Shown here one piece after another: positions 45,239-57,809 of a stretch of DNA of 64,000 nucleotides. A program made the position numbers and the translations under genes. The notes beneath the pieces are model-generated. The model saw nothing but the letters and a program-made list of their open reading frames with translations, ran no database searches and was not told the origin of the DNA. The stretch comes from Perkinsus marinus ATCC 50983 (Eukaryota; Perkinsozoa; Perkinsida; Perkinsidae), in assembly GCF_000006405.1 (NCBI RefSeq), contig NW_003207820.1, positions 70,337 through 134,336 on the forward strand, given 5' to 3'. Position 1 is the first letter of the stretch. Every line of letters begins with the position of its first letter.

Positions 45239-45450
45239 GACCGGGCGTTACCGGAAATTGGTATGTAATAGTAAGGGTACTCTCTTAGATCAACACATGG
45301 CATCACTCCTGCAGTCTATGCGGAGCAATTTTATTGTCAGAATTGACTAGAAAATAGCGATATTCTCTCCACGGTGCTCAGCAGTAGGCTGACTCGTAAG
45401 GAATGTTCGAGCGAATCCGCGTGAACAGCACAGTCTAACCGTCCTTGCCC

Positions 45451-46826
45451 TCAATGGTCATGTTGAAATCTACCAAAAAGCCTACCAGAGCTCCCTCCAC
45501 TCATTTGCTGTTGCTGCTTCTCCTCCGCCCACTCCTCGAAGGAACACGGATGGAAAGGCCGATGGCAAAGCTAAGAGGAAGCGATACCCCACCTTCCTTA
45601 AGAGGAGTCATCACCACTCGGTAGCAGACCATAGCAGATGTCAACAACTCTTACCGGTCCCTTCCAGTCGCAGCCGTGGAGGAAATGTGTACAACGGGCA
45701 CTCCTCTCAAGGAGCTTCTGTAGAGTCTTCACATCGTATGTGATGAGGCCGGTATCACAAGGCACTCGGCACTCCGGGCAACATATCGATTCGGGACCAG
45801 CACAACCAGATGAGGGCCCCGGAATCTTCTCGAGCTGAAAGGAAGGCCTCATGGAGGAACACCATAGAGGGAGGAAAAGGAGATGCTCCTGACTTGGTCA
45901 ACGCACTCCGAACAGTAACGATGTGGACAGGGCAACTGCTTGAACACTGGTCGCAACTAAAGCCGACACTAGGTGCCGATGGGAGCTGTTGAAGGGGCTG
46001 TACCGTGTAGCAGATCTTGCATTCCAACAACTCGTCTATCTCTTGGTCGGACCAAGAGGCAAGGATGGCACTCGAGGCATCCGGCTGGTCGAACTCTCGC
46101 AATGGGGGTAGCAGTCCTAGCAGAAACCTAATGGACAAGGGTAAACTAAGACCTCCACTATCGGTAAGAATCGCCGGCATATACCAGGGGAGCCTACGCG
46201 ATGAGTGTATCAGCATTGGCATCCTCCATCTTGATCTTATTCTTGCGTTTCCATTCTCGTTCTACCTGCCCCGACATGCAGTCCTCAACCCTCCAAGAAC
46301 CCTCCTTACCCTCTTCCGCATCTTCTTGTTGCCAACCCGAGTGGTCTCCACAGCGAGCCTCTGTACCGACACACCACCACTGTCTACTGACCTTATCTGC
46401 CCATTGACCAGTATCTGAGCCCACCAATAGCAATGGCGACTCGGTCCCTCTCAGTTCCACTGGTACCTCCTTCTGCTTCCCTCGGAGCCGCTCATCCCCG
46501 CTACACCACTCCCCACCCGATGAGCATCCATGAGCCGCATCAGACAGACTATCATCTAGATCGGCAAACCTGGGGTTGTCGAGGATGGCCCATCCCCACC
46601 ATGCCCCGAGCCACACTCACACATTCTCTTCCCTCCCCACCACTCGAGGGGCCTTTATCTGCCTCTTCTTCGGCATCTGGTCGAGGCTCCTCTTCTTCTT
46701 GCCAACTTGACTCCACCCCGGCATACTTTCAACAACCGCTACTGCTACAACGTCCATCCCCATCAACACTCTCAACGCGAAGCGAAGGTATTCAGATGAA
46801 GCACTGAAAGTTATACTCTTGGCCAT
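45451..46826 (-). CDS. RING / TRAF-type zinc-finger E3 ubiquitin ligase (SIAH-like layout)
   Basis: ATG 46826 opens MAKSITFSASSEYLRFALRV. After basic and acidic linker exons the RING reads EIDELLECKICYT | LRPVFKQLPCPHRYCSECVD, joined across a 47-nt GT-AG intron. A further ~60-nt intron brings LEKIPGPSSGC and SICCPECRVPCDTG, which completes the C3HC4 ring. Next comes a SIAH/TRAF-like finger, RCTHFLHGCDWKGP | LCHRPFHPCSFEEW, across another intron, then a Gln-rich tail ending FQHDH with TGA at 45453-45451. All eight RING ligands are present. Function: substrate ubiquitination; target unknown. RING plus second finger without a full Sina beta-domain makes it a SIAH-like rather than true SIAH protein. 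Confidence 0.75.
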
Positions 46827-47264
46827 GGAGTGTTTCCCAGTGATATCATCAAGTTGGTGACCCTTACTGACAGCGGCCGAGGGTCAACTCTCGCTTCTCT
46901 ATAGACCCATCACCCGCCCTGTACAACTCATCACTCTTGGATAGTGAGACTTTCGCAATCGCATGATGAGGACCAAACATTGTCAATGTACTGTCAATTA
47001 GTGATAATAACAATTATCCAGAAGCTGTACTCATCGGCACATATAGGACATGCTTCGAGTAGATCGAGGCGTGCTGTTGTCCTTATTCAAGGACACATCA
47101 CTGACCAGCGATAAACGGGTACCTGATAGAGACCACCAAACCAACGAGTCGTCTACTAGCCTCCACCATACCCTTCCTGTCATCCAGAGAGCAGCTGAGC
47201 AGTGACCGATCAGTAGAGGATACTGAGGAGGTCTTCCTAGCTCTAGTCGTAGCTGTCACGACAG
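46827..47264. other. Intergenic, nothing recognised
   Basis: 438 bp between the RING gene start and the kinesin-12 tail, both on the minus strand. No motif stands out. Confidence 0.4.
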
Positions 47265-50200
47265 TTAGGGAGCCTCTATCATGGTAGAGACCACTACCTT
47301 CATTATACCCCCGCCTGGTATCGGGCAGAGGCTCCCCTCGGATGCCTGTGGTGAGAGGGAGTACAGAACTGAGGAGGAGGAGGAAGGACCATCAGGTGAT
47401 GAGGTACCCAGAAGAAGGTCCCACTCAGAGTTAACTCGAGAGAGGCCCCGGGCAGAAGGACCTCCTCGCGCTGCATTCCCTCTTCTCAACCAAGACCGTG
47501 TCGCATCACCTACAATCGAGATTGTCCCACTCTCCCCCTACTGCTCACCATCCTTGGCGCTCGACCCCGCTCTAGCCCTGGGTGTCCCTGATGTGGCTGA
47601 AGAGTGGTATCAGTTACTACCATACCACCACCACTACGTCTCACCTGAGTCCTCCACTGTCCGCATCAACCGACTAGCCTGTGTAGTTCTCATGGAGGAG
47701 CTGTCAGAGGACTTCGCACTTGATGGAGGCTGCCGACCACAGAGACGACTAGAAGACCGTGACAATAGCGATGATAGGGAAGGATCCTGACAAGCTGGCC
47801 TTAGCCAGCCATCCATCGAGGCGCCCTACTGCAACCAAGCCTCTCTGCTGTAGCCTCTCCTTCCCCCTCAGCAGCTGGTTCCACTGCGATTGGAAGAACT
47901 CACATTCGGCTACTTTAGACTCATAGTCCTCTAGTAGCTTCTGGAAGTCATCCGAGAGCTGTTGATATGCATTCGACACCAACCTAGCAAAGATCTTTCC
48001 ATACCACACCAATACCAATTCTACTCCAGCTCTATCAGCAACTTCTTCAACGTCTCCTTAGTGCTCCTTAGGAGAGCCTCCTCCTCTTCATCACCTAACC
48101 CATGCCCTCGGCCCCAGCCCCACTCCCCCACCACCCTTACCATCTTCCCCCAATATCTCCTCCATGGTCGGCAAGGCGGCACTGCTAGCACTACCAGCGA
48201 TGGCTGCCGTCCTCGGACTCGCGGTGGTGACCATATAGCCCGTCCTCTCATCAAAGACTGACAGCTCCAACTCCGATATCGCGTGGAGGCTTCTCGTACT
48301 CTTGTTCCTAACACGATCATGTAAATCCAACACGTCCTAAGGGCCTTCCACTACCTCAACAAGGCACTGGCCGTATTAGCATTCTTAGAGAGGGTCCTAG
48401 TCTGCTCCTTAGAGGACGCTGGGGGAGGCCTGAGAGAAACACCTCAACCCTGCTGACCGTCCTCGATTGCCATACCCTCGTCGTCGCTTATCCAACAGCG
48501 AGCTGAGGTGTGGGGTGGACTTAATCGAGGACAGACCTGCAAGGCCGAGTGTCCCCTCGACACCCATCGTCCTCCCTACCAGCAAGCTTAGAAGCATTGT
48601 CGCGTACACCGCCTTGGCCGCTCATGACAGTCGCTGCTGTATACCTCATAAGACGGCTCATACTAGCACTCTGGGCCAACTGCCGCATCGGAGAGTTTGT
48701 ACCACTCCCTGCACTCAACATCCCCACGCCCAATGACCTCACACCCCCTCCCACCTTTCGAGGACATTCCATCCCCATCGATCACCCAAGGGCTCTTCTT
48801 CAGACTCTTCTCGACGTCTATCTCCTCAAAGTCATCTCCCTGCTCTCCAACCACTCCCCCATGGTCCCCATGCACCTCCATTACCGGCGTAGACCGAAGG
48901 ACGAGTGCGTTGTCCGCCTGCCGTATCTTCTCCACCAGGGCATCAACATCTCTACACAGCGAGGCCACCTATTCAACAGCCACATAGGAAGCCCCTAAAG
49001 CTCGGCGACTAAATACTTCCCGGACTAATTCAGAGTCGATTTTCACAGCGCCAGTAGCCTCCTCCTCCTCGTCGTCACCATCACTAGACACCCGTTCATT
49101 GCTGATAGGAACCAGCTGACTCCAGCTTTGAGGAGGTGAAGCTGAGCAGACCAACATCCCTACCAAGCATCCCCTTCTCCCTACCCTCAGGGCTCTGGTC
49201 GGCCTTCCTGGTCCTGAGCACAGCCGGAGTGCCGTGTGGACTCAGACCCGGGGAGGCTTGAATGATCTCCCCAAACCTGTACTCTGGGGAGGGTGCAACC
49301 TCGAAAGGGAATACCATCCAAGTTAACGTCCCCCCACCCCAAGTACCCCAAGGTCCCCATAGCCATCCTCCTGTACCCCCTCTATGGGGGCTGGCGTCTC
49401 CTGTCTCGGAATCTCAGCGAACTGGCATCGTCCTCGCAACTCCTCAATATCCGCCAAGAGCATTCCTAGCAATAGCAGTACCCACAACACCTCCCCCTAA
49501 GCTTCCCACTGATCTCCCGTTTCAAATGCCGGATCTGGACAGACTCCATGCTGCCCCTGGCCTCCTCTCCTACCCCCGACTGCTTCTCATCATCGTCATC
49601 ACTGAGGGGCCCACCACCTACACACCGCTCTCTCCCTCCCCTCAGAGCTGTTCCCTTTACCAGTATCCCCGAGGTGCACTGCCACATCGATCGACTCTGC
49701 ATCAGACTCGGTGAATTCAGATCCACCCTGGGGAGACCCATCAGACACGCTGTCCGTGATAAACCTAACACCCAGTGCCGCCGAGCTCGAGAGGCCATAC
49801 CATCCCCCCACCGCAACCCAGTCGCCCCTCCAACAGCACTCGCTACAGCCTGCCCACTCTGACGACCAGGCAGGATGCCGCTACGTAGAGTTCTACTGAG
49901 GCCTATGAACACGCCCTAAGCCCTAGGGAAGGAGCCAAGGCCCTACCATCCATAGCAGATATCGTAGCAGTGCTCTCTGTACTCTGTCTTCGACGCCTCT
50001 CTGCCCTCATCTGTTCCTCATGCTCCTGCCGCATCTCCCTCGCCTCCCTCTTCAGTGCAGCATTCTCCTCAAGTTGCTGTTGTAGCTCCAACTCCAACAG
50101 CTCCCGTCTGGCCCTCTCCGGATGGTTCTCGACCTACTCTCGACCCTCCACCAACTGCCCACCCCGCACCTCCTACCAAGGTGCGCAGCAGTCGTATTTC

Positions 50201-52509
50201 CTCCTCTCTGTCATCATCAACCTCCTCAGCGTCGTCTCCACCATTATCACCTAACACACGAGTCAGCGCGAAATGCAGTCGGCCGAAGACCACCAGCCTT
50301 ATCCTTGGCCACCAGCCTAGTGAGTGAGCTGCCCGCATCCTCGAACCTAGCGGCAGCCAACATAGTACCCTACATAGTGCGAGCCCTACGCTTGAAGGCT
50401 CTTGGCGGTCTCCTCCCAGTACACAGCCCACTTCTGCTGCTTCGTCTTCACTTCCTCCAACTCCCTCTCTCTAGCCAACGACCCTGTCCACCTTCCAATA
50501 CCACAACACGAGTAACCACAAGAGGCCCTCACCAGCAAGCAAGATCTGCAGACTGATAATTCTCCTCCTCAACGCTGATGAGGCCTCCCCAGACTTGGCC
50601 CTCTGCCCATCCCCATCATCAGCACTAGATGGTGATCCTACTCCTACACTGACAACCACGACAGCCGAGTAACTCCAGCCCACCTCCTCTAGTCGCAAAG
50701 GCCCCAGTGCCCCCATCAGGTACCCCTGGGGACACTCTCAGCTGAGTCTGCCCCGCCGTCAAAGCAGCCAGTTGCCTCCTTGCAGCCTCCAGCTCAGCCT
50801 ATAAGCCACTGCCCCTCCCAAACACCGCCCACCATTACTGTTAGGGACTCCACTGTTCCCGTGAGGGACTCATTGAGGACAGCCTGGCACTTGATGCGCT
50901 TAGCCCTAGCAGCGAACTTAATGGTCGATAGAGTCTCGCCAAAGTTGGCGGCCAAGGGTGATACCGTAGCTGGACGAACAACCATGGTAGTCCATAAAAC
51001 TACGAGGCGAGCGCTACCGATAATGCTAGTGATGCTATTGCCTCCTAAGCTGTCACGGAGGAGGAAGGTTAGCTTCGAGTCGCGGAAATGCGTGAAAGTG
51101 GATTGCCTAAGGGCCAACACTGAGCAGCCCTAGAGACTGCCACTACCTAGCCGAGGCAGCCCTTGGCTTGCTCAATGAGTAGATGACACTAGTGAGCACC
51201 GAGAGGGACTTGTTGATGGCCCCAGCCTACAGGCGGGGTCACCGTGGCCTCGGTAGCAAGGGCCTACCTCCTTAACCCTGGCCTGGCTCTCCATCCCACT
51301 ACTGCTACGATTGTTGTGACTACCACTGGGCTGACGCTCACTGCCAGCCAGATCCACTAGGTTGAGACTAGCCTCCTTGGTCTGGGTGACTCCTCCTGAT
51401 GACAGCGGCAAGGTAGAGGGTCTCCTGTAGGGTGGTCTCACCTTTCTGACTAAGCTTGGTAGCCACGCGTAGCATGACCACACAGTGGGATCTAGACGAC
51501 TGCTCGTTCATCATCGTCGACCCAACCTGACATGTTCCACTACCGAGCACATACTGCCCCCTCACAAGGCCTCACATGCCTCTTCACCAGAGCCCTACGG
51601 ACGATGAGCTCCGCCTCCTTACTATCATAGACAGTGTGCTCACTGAGCCCTTCGACATAGACCTAGAGAGGGGACTTGACGAGGCAAGCGGGCAGCGGAG
51701 ACGACCCCTCTCCTAATATCATCCCTCAGCTGCAGCTGTTGCCCTGTGGGGTCAAATAGGTCTGTAAGAGCCTCTCTATATATCTCGACGCAGCTGATCT
51801 TGCACATGTAACTACGTCAAGTGGGCCTAGGGTTGGGACGACCCCGTAATAGACACCTAAAGGTCCCCTCTGAGCCACTCTGCTTCGTCTTAAGCTCGTG
51901 GAATATACTCTCTATTATGCGGCTAGTGAGGCCTCGTAGACCTACCAGCGACCTCAGCTACCGATACATGACAAGAGGTACCCTGCTCGTTGCCTCGACC
52001 TCTAGGAGGGCCCAACATTGTGAAGGTCTTTCCGGTGCCTGAGAGGCCTATTGCATGCCACCCGACCCTTTATGTTACCAGTCTGGCCGTAGACGTAGAT
52101 AGAGCCATTGTAGCCTTCCAGGCAGGCCCCAGCGACCTGGGAGCCGACCATACCAAAAACGTCCTCTTGTGTCGAGGTTGGGCCGAAGACCCCATCGAAA
52201 GTATATCTAACCACCATGGTTTGGTACAACCCTCTGAGGCTATTCGTGTCCTACGACGTGCCAGAGTCATTCTGAGCGTTGGAGGGATCTCCCACCGAGA
52301 CTGTCTTGGCTGCTGAGTCCACCTGGCATAAGCCGTAGTCGTATAAAGAGCCGTGTGATAAGTCCCGCCTCGAGTACCAAAACCACATCGGGTCCAGTTG
52401 GCCCCGACTTTTCCTTTTGACTCCGAGGCCTCACCCTAACAAATACTCTCACACACTCGGTACCAGTAGAGGATGCTGGACGGATAGGAGCTAGCATTGA
52501 CCAGTTCAC
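47265..52509 (-). CDS. Kinesin-12-like motor (KIF15/PAKRP type) with long coiled-coil tail
   Basis: Start ATG 52509 (MNWSMLAPIRP), then ECVRVFVRVRP, VRYTFDGVFGPTSTQEDVFG and GYNGSIYVYGQTG. A 42-nt intron splits the P-loop, completing GQTGTGKTFTMLGP. Next: VGSTMMNEQSSRSHCVVMLR, LNLVDLAGSERQ, then HFRDSKLTFLLRDSLGGN, NFGETLSTIKFAARAKRIKC and QAVLNES. This wording is that of kinesin-12, spindle/phragmoplast motors. The tail has coiled coils (LEENAALKREAREMRQEHEE at ~50.0 kb; AYQQLSDDFQKLLEDYESKV at ~47.9 kb) and ends in a Ser-rich segment. The 3' end is uncertain: stops at 47265 and 47634 are both possible. An antisense 169-codon frame overlaps the tail. Confidence 0.8.
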
Positions 52510-52678
52510 TGAGAGGGTCGTGGTGTTCTTGGGGCATGATCAGAAGTCGGGAAACTTGCGCTCTTGCCAGCCCCTGCCGTTTCTCAACGGAGAGGAGTCT
52601 TCGTTTTGGTCACCGAACATGCGCTGTTCTTAGAGACCTCCTAGCCAGGTTGCCTCCAGGCTATTACAATCTTCATCG

Positions 52679-53369
52679 TCAGCAGTGCGGACCAGGCGAG
52701 GCAAACTTCTGCTTTTTTTCGTGCCAAATTCCGGTTGGATCACGCTGGAGCCTCGTGAGACCACTTTGAAAAGGCCTCTCAAAATTGACCATTTCTTCAG
52801 CGGTCTGAGAGTAAGGGGAGAGCTCGGGTAAGGTGATGGATGGGGATACTTTCCTAGCGTCTATGGTTCTCGACACAATGACGTAACGTGGGAGTTTGCT
52901 GAGGCGACTCGACTTCCGCGGGGGATCGATTGTAATAGTGGACTGTGGTAGCTGTTCAACTACTCTGTTCCCCGTGGATGCCAGTAGTAACCGTTCCCAC
53001 TGCAGTGAACGCTTCCTAACGGTATCAGTGAAGCCATAGCTTGTGTCACTAGACACTCCGACTGGACGAAACGGCCGGACAAATGCCTTGTCTCTTCCCT
53101 CGGTTGATCTATGTAGACGACGATGAGGTACTCCTCTGAAGTGGTCTCAGACCTTCCACCAGATCCAATGAGGTACCCGTTGCAATCAATCCAAAGACCC
53201 TACTATCGCCTTCAATCTCCAGTGAAGGCCCTTCAACGACCTTTATATCGGTGGCGTAGTGACGATGGTTGTAGTTACGCACGTATTCATGTTGGTGATC
53301 GCCATAGGTGCTTAGCAACGGGGCTGCCGTCCAAGTGAGGGGAGGATGGCTCAGTCCATCACCTCTCAA
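52679..53369 (-). CDS. Unidentified protein, upstream of kinesin-12
   Basis: Two coding-like exons. 53369-53109 has YGDHQHEYVRNYNHRHYATD and KVVEGPSLEIEGDSRVFGLI. 53056-52679 has MSSDTSYGFTDTVRKRSLQW and ERLLLASTGNRVVEQLPQST. The basic PPRKSSRLSKLPRY could be a nuclear signal. The exons may form one small gene, or the second may be a 5' extension of kinesin-12. No known domain. Confidence 0.4.
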
Positions 53370-53770
53370 TGTTCATGGTGATAGCATGTAGCACTCACGG
53401 AAGTGGGGTGAGGCCGGTTGCCATGTAACAAGGCGATCCGCGATAAGTCGGAGTTTTTCCTGGTGCGTGCGTGTTAATTCTCCCTGTCCCTGAGGGCGGC
53501 TCTTGTGTTCAGTTCTGATGATTTATGATGGGTCGTAGAGCAGCGGGTTGGTGCATATTGACAGCTGTTTTCTCATTGATTCGACACCCCCTTTATAGAG
53601 CTCCTACACGGGTCCCGATGCGAGGTCCGAATGCGACTTGCATGTGGTGCGTGCAAGTCGAGTGACGCACAAGTTTAAGAACAGTTCGGTCATCTTTTCC
53701 GAGGCTTTTGAGGAATTATAGAACGTGGATTTGCATTATTCGGTAGTGATTCTTGTTCCCTTAGTGAACA
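53370..53770. promoter_or_regulatory. Intergenic, upstream of histone H1
   Basis: A divergent spacer between the minus-strand gene at 52.7-53.4 kb and H1. No TATA box is obvious. It contains GCATGTGGTGCGTGCAAG near 53640 with a partly symmetrical GCATG/GTGC vocabulary. Confidence 0.4.
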
Positions 53771-54286
53771 ATGGTTAGAGCATCTCCGAAAAAGGCACCC
53801 AACCCTCACCCAACCTACAGCGAGATGGTAAGGAATGCCCTCTCGACTTGTAGGGGATTTCAGAAGATGAGCCGCCAAGCGGTTTCCGCTTTCATCAAGT
53901 CCAACTATGGTGTTGACAACAGAACCGCGTTGAACAAGTCCCTCAAGGCCCTTGTGGAGACGGGCATCGTGTCCCAGGCGAAGGCTTCTTATAAGTTGGC
54001 GGCAGGCCAAAGGCCGAATGCAACTACCCCAAGCAAGCCCGTGAAGGCCCCCTCGAAGCCTAGTAAGGCCCCTCCTAAGAAGGCGGCGGCCTCTCCCGCC
54101 AAGAAAAAGGCCACTTCCAAGGCTTCTGCCAACTCTAAGAAAGTATCACCGAAGAAGTCTTCCAGTAAAGGGAAGAAGGGGCTCCCTACAAAGAAGGCTG
54201 TTACTCAGAAGAAGGCCTCGACTAAGAAGACCTCAGCTGCAAAGAAGAAGACTGGCAAAGGAGGCGGCAAGTCAGGCAGATCTTAG
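53771..54286 (+). CDS. Linker histone H1
   Basis: Intronless, 171 residues. The H15 winged-helix domain occupies ~12-76: HPTYSEMVRNALSTCRGFQK, SRQAVSAFIKSNYGVDNRT and ALNKSLKALVETGIV. A Lys/Ala/Ser/Pro-rich tail follows (KPVKAPSKPSKAPPKKAAAS; ending GKGGGKSGRS), with several KSxKK/SPKK motifs that bind DNA minor grooves and can be phosphorylated. It binds linker DNA and compacts chromatin. It faces histone H3 tail to tail across 692 bp. Presence of ordinary H1 and H3 argues against a core dinoflagellate, which has largely given up nucleosomes. Confidence 0.95.
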   Translation: MVRASPKKAPNPHPTYSEMVRNALSTCRGFQKMSRQAVSAFIKSNYGVDNRTALNKSLKALVETGIVSQAKASYKLAAGQRPNATTPSKPVKAPSKPSKAPPKKAAASPAKKKATSKASANSKKVSPKKSSSKGKKGLPTKKAVTQKKASTKKTSAAKKKTGKGGGKSGRS

Positions 54287-54978
54287 ATGCCGCATGTACT
54301 CCCTTATGCAGACCATAGTATGTTATAACGCTTTTTGATAGTATGTTCGAGTACCCGTATTTATCACTGTGACCCAATGCAAGCTGGTATAGTAGGCGAT
54401 GGCGAGCCAAGAAGATGAAGAACTATTTGTACCACTCTATTATCATTACAACCCTCAATGAGGCTAGCTGCTACCACTATTCAAACTACTAGTTATCATC
54501 CAGTTGTCGTTGTGTTAGTCACACGGGCAGTTCAAAGAAGGTTAAACCGCTTCGACTTCCACGAAGGTTCTGAGTGATCCTAACCTGGCTTTCGCCCTTC
54601 CCACAATTCGTCCACTCTTGTACACGCGTGCAGACTAAGATATCTCTCCTAATAATCTACATCCCCCCACTGTCAACAACACTACATTCTCGGTATGAAA
54701 GAATAACCGTTCTAGCAGCAACCTCATCATCGTTGTTATAAACTACTGTCGTACAATAGTACACAATAACTCTGAAGTTTTTGTCTCCCATAGCACTGCG
54801 TGTTGGGAGTGTACCCCCCAACGTGCGGCACTCGAGAGTACTACTCTCACAATACGACAGATAGAAGTGTTATTGTAAAAAAGAAAAAAGTACAATACTT
54901 GGTCATCGAAATTCCTTCGAAATTCATCAATGATTATCATCAAATTGTCCAGAACAATTTGACCCTCACAGAAGGGGT
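54287..54978. other. 3' gap between convergent H1 and H3
   Basis: No gene. It contains a perfect hairpin close to the H3 stop (54940-54962) and further short inverted repeats at 54800-54850 (GAGAGTA C TACTCTC). The metazoan-type histone stem-loop consensus is not seen. Confidence 0.55.
54940..54962 (-). terminator. Hairpin 16 nt past the histone H3 stop
   Basis: TCAAATTGT and ACAATTTGA (9-bp perfect arms, 5-nt loop) lie just downstream of the H3 stop in minus orientation. Position and symmetry suggest a 3'-end signal, but the sequence is AT-rich and unlike the canonical animal histone stem-loop. Confidence 0.5.
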
Positions 54979-55655
<677 letters not shown>

Positions 55656-56068
55656 TCAACATGATGATCTCCAAGTACCAGCCAGATCACAACCGCTACC
55701 CACCTTTTGCCTTTTCGAAGGCAGAGTATCCCTCTGAGTAGATTGTGAAGCCGTTTTCGCAGCAATTTGGCCACCAATGACCCGATTCGATCGAATAACG
55801 GGCGTAGCTCTCTTGTACATTTGCACGCAGCCCCATACCTCAGTACCACCTATGGAGTGCGGATTGCTCCTCCCTTCAAGCAACGATGCGCCGTAGTGAA
55901 TTCGCTCATTACCATCACCATAAGCACCGCCACCATCTTCTGCCATTTGAACCAGCTTCCAGGACTGACCATGGTGGTCCCACTGCGTTATTTTATCTTG
56001 GACGCAAATTCTCTTCAATGACTCATCACGGACTTGCTCTTCCTCCTCCGATTGCGGGACCCATCAGG
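55656..56068 (-). CDS. Unidentified small protein
   Basis: The minus frame includes SEEEEQVRDESLKRICVQDK, ITQWDHHGQSWKLVQMAEDG, YGASLLEGRSNPHSIGGTEV and RATPVIRSNRVIGGQIAAKT, ending at 55656. Steady composition and an acidic start suggest a real exon. Upstream exons were not fixed, and no domain was recognised. Confidence 0.4.
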
Positions 56069-56265
56069 AAAGCTCTAGTCCACTGCAAAACCGAGCCTGA
56101 ACCGACAGCGAGGCATCTCTCTAATATCCCACTACGACTAACTGCTTCGGTGTAGTCAATGTGGAATGTGTCCGCCATCCAAACCCGCCTGAGTACCTAC
56201 ACAGTCAACGCATGAAGGAAACACTGTTGAATACTATCAAAAGGGTCTGTTGAGTCGCATCCGCT

Positions 56266-56933
56266 ATGACATTTGACAGTGCTTCAATTCCACTACCTAG
56301 CGAACATCAACAACGTATTGTTCACCTCAGCATCCACGAAGCAGCACGCACGCGCATGGATGTCACAAGGAAGCTCATCTTGAGGCTGCGAGGCACGGAT
56401 GCCTTCAACACGAACTTGGCAATAAATATAACTCAATCGAGCGAATGACCATCCCACCAACAACAACGAGTACCACATCTCCTGGACTAAACTCCTTCCA
56501 GAAAGCACCGACATTGTAGCCTATGAAGACGTCTCGGAGGAAGATATGGGATAGAAAGCATCTAGTAACACGCCACCATACCACTAGGTCTGACTGCTTT
56601 CAATTTGATCCGAACAGCTTGCGTCACTACCAAGCTCTGCATGATGTGTACAACACTTAGCCAACCTCAGCTCCTTACTCTGGATGAGCTTGAGCGTCTA
56701 ATACAGCGATTGAATGCAGCGGCAGTCCATGTGGTTTGGTCTACCATCAACAAGCAGGGTACGCAATTAATACCCTGAATGCCCACCAGGTAAACAGTAG
56801 TGAGCTCAGACATACCACTGACAGATCCGCAGACTGCCAGGAGCTATACCTCGTCGCACACACTAACAAAGCGAGCGGTAACGAAGTTATTCAACCGTCG
56901 CTGTTAAAGGCTCGGACAATGATCCACCAGTGA
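56266..56933 (+). CDS. Unidentified multi-exon gene
   Basis: Plus-strand coding-like exons: HQQRIVHLSIHEAARTRMDV and RKLILRLRGTDAFNTNLAIN (56266-56448), NNNEYHISWTKLLPESTDIV with YEDVSEEDMG (about 56460-56550), DCFQFDPNSLRHYQALHD (about 56592-56645) and LLTLDELERLIQRLNAAAVH (about 56670-56730). These are consistent in strand and style, but the junctions are tentative and no family is recognised. Confidence 0.4.
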
Positions 56934-57809
56934 ACGCCTCATACACCAATGCGAAGACGAATGGCAGGCAGATATGGGTCCCTTGATAGTCTAGCTCTCT
57001 AACTCGACGCACGTTGTTCCTGAGTGCGAGTTGAGTACCCATGGTCAGGTCGGGGATGGGATATTCTCATTGGCTGGTCGTGGCTGGTTTATTGCTATCC
57101 GGCTACCTGTAGAAGTCCCGCGACCTGGAGGTAATGGAGGTTCATGGAGGTAAACTTTCCGTCCCCCCCATTCTGTAAAACGTCCTCTCGGAGGATTGGA
57201 ATTCCTCCCAGATCATCAGTGGGTACGATTATGCGGGCCAGCTCAGATCATTCACATGCCTAACGATACACGATCAATTTCACCTCAATCGCTACACCGC
57301 TTGAGTTCTATCCGTGGCCTGACGAACAGTTCGCCGCCGCGAATTCCGCGTATCCATTCCGCATATTCGACGGTTTCATCCACATATCGGCCGCTCGCCT
57401 GCACGCATGTGCAATGATTCTGGCCGTGGTCAGTGATCTTCCGGATGTGAGAAGCTCATCTCTCATTGGTCGATTCGGATAGTACCAGTCGCATCTTGAC
57501 TTGGGAGTCACCAGCGATTTCTTCCTTCTTCAACTGTAGAGTGGTCGGCTTTCTCGTTCCCCATGGAGTTCACCAGTCATCGACATTAGGCTCTACTTGA
57601 GGTGGCGTCAGCTCTCCACGGTTATCGAAGTGCTCGTCTTCTGGCGCTCCTCTCTAGTCGTCTCGTATGCTTTTGTGAGGCAACCTACGTCTCAGCTGCG
57701 TATGCGTGCAATCCGCACGCGAGTGTCACAGATTCATCGCTGCGTCCTCGCGCTCCTTAGCTCATGATCGCCCTCTCTCAGTTAAGAACCCGTTTCAAAC
57801 CCGTTCACA
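56934..57809. promoter_or_regulatory. Region upstream of the fumarate reductase fusion gene
   Basis: No supported gene. The last 100 bp contain a pyrimidine-rich CGCTCCTTAG (about 57752-57761) that would suit a splice or trans-splice acceptor before ATG 57810. A GAGGTAATGGAGGTTCATGG stretch near 57128 holds a short direct repeat (TGGAGGT, 57125 and 57144). Confidence 0.4.

Noticed and set aside
47281-47790. 169-codon plus-strand ORF
   Set aside because: Antisense to the Ser-rich tail exons of the kinesin-12 gene; no domain and GC-driven composition, although it cannot be fully excluded.
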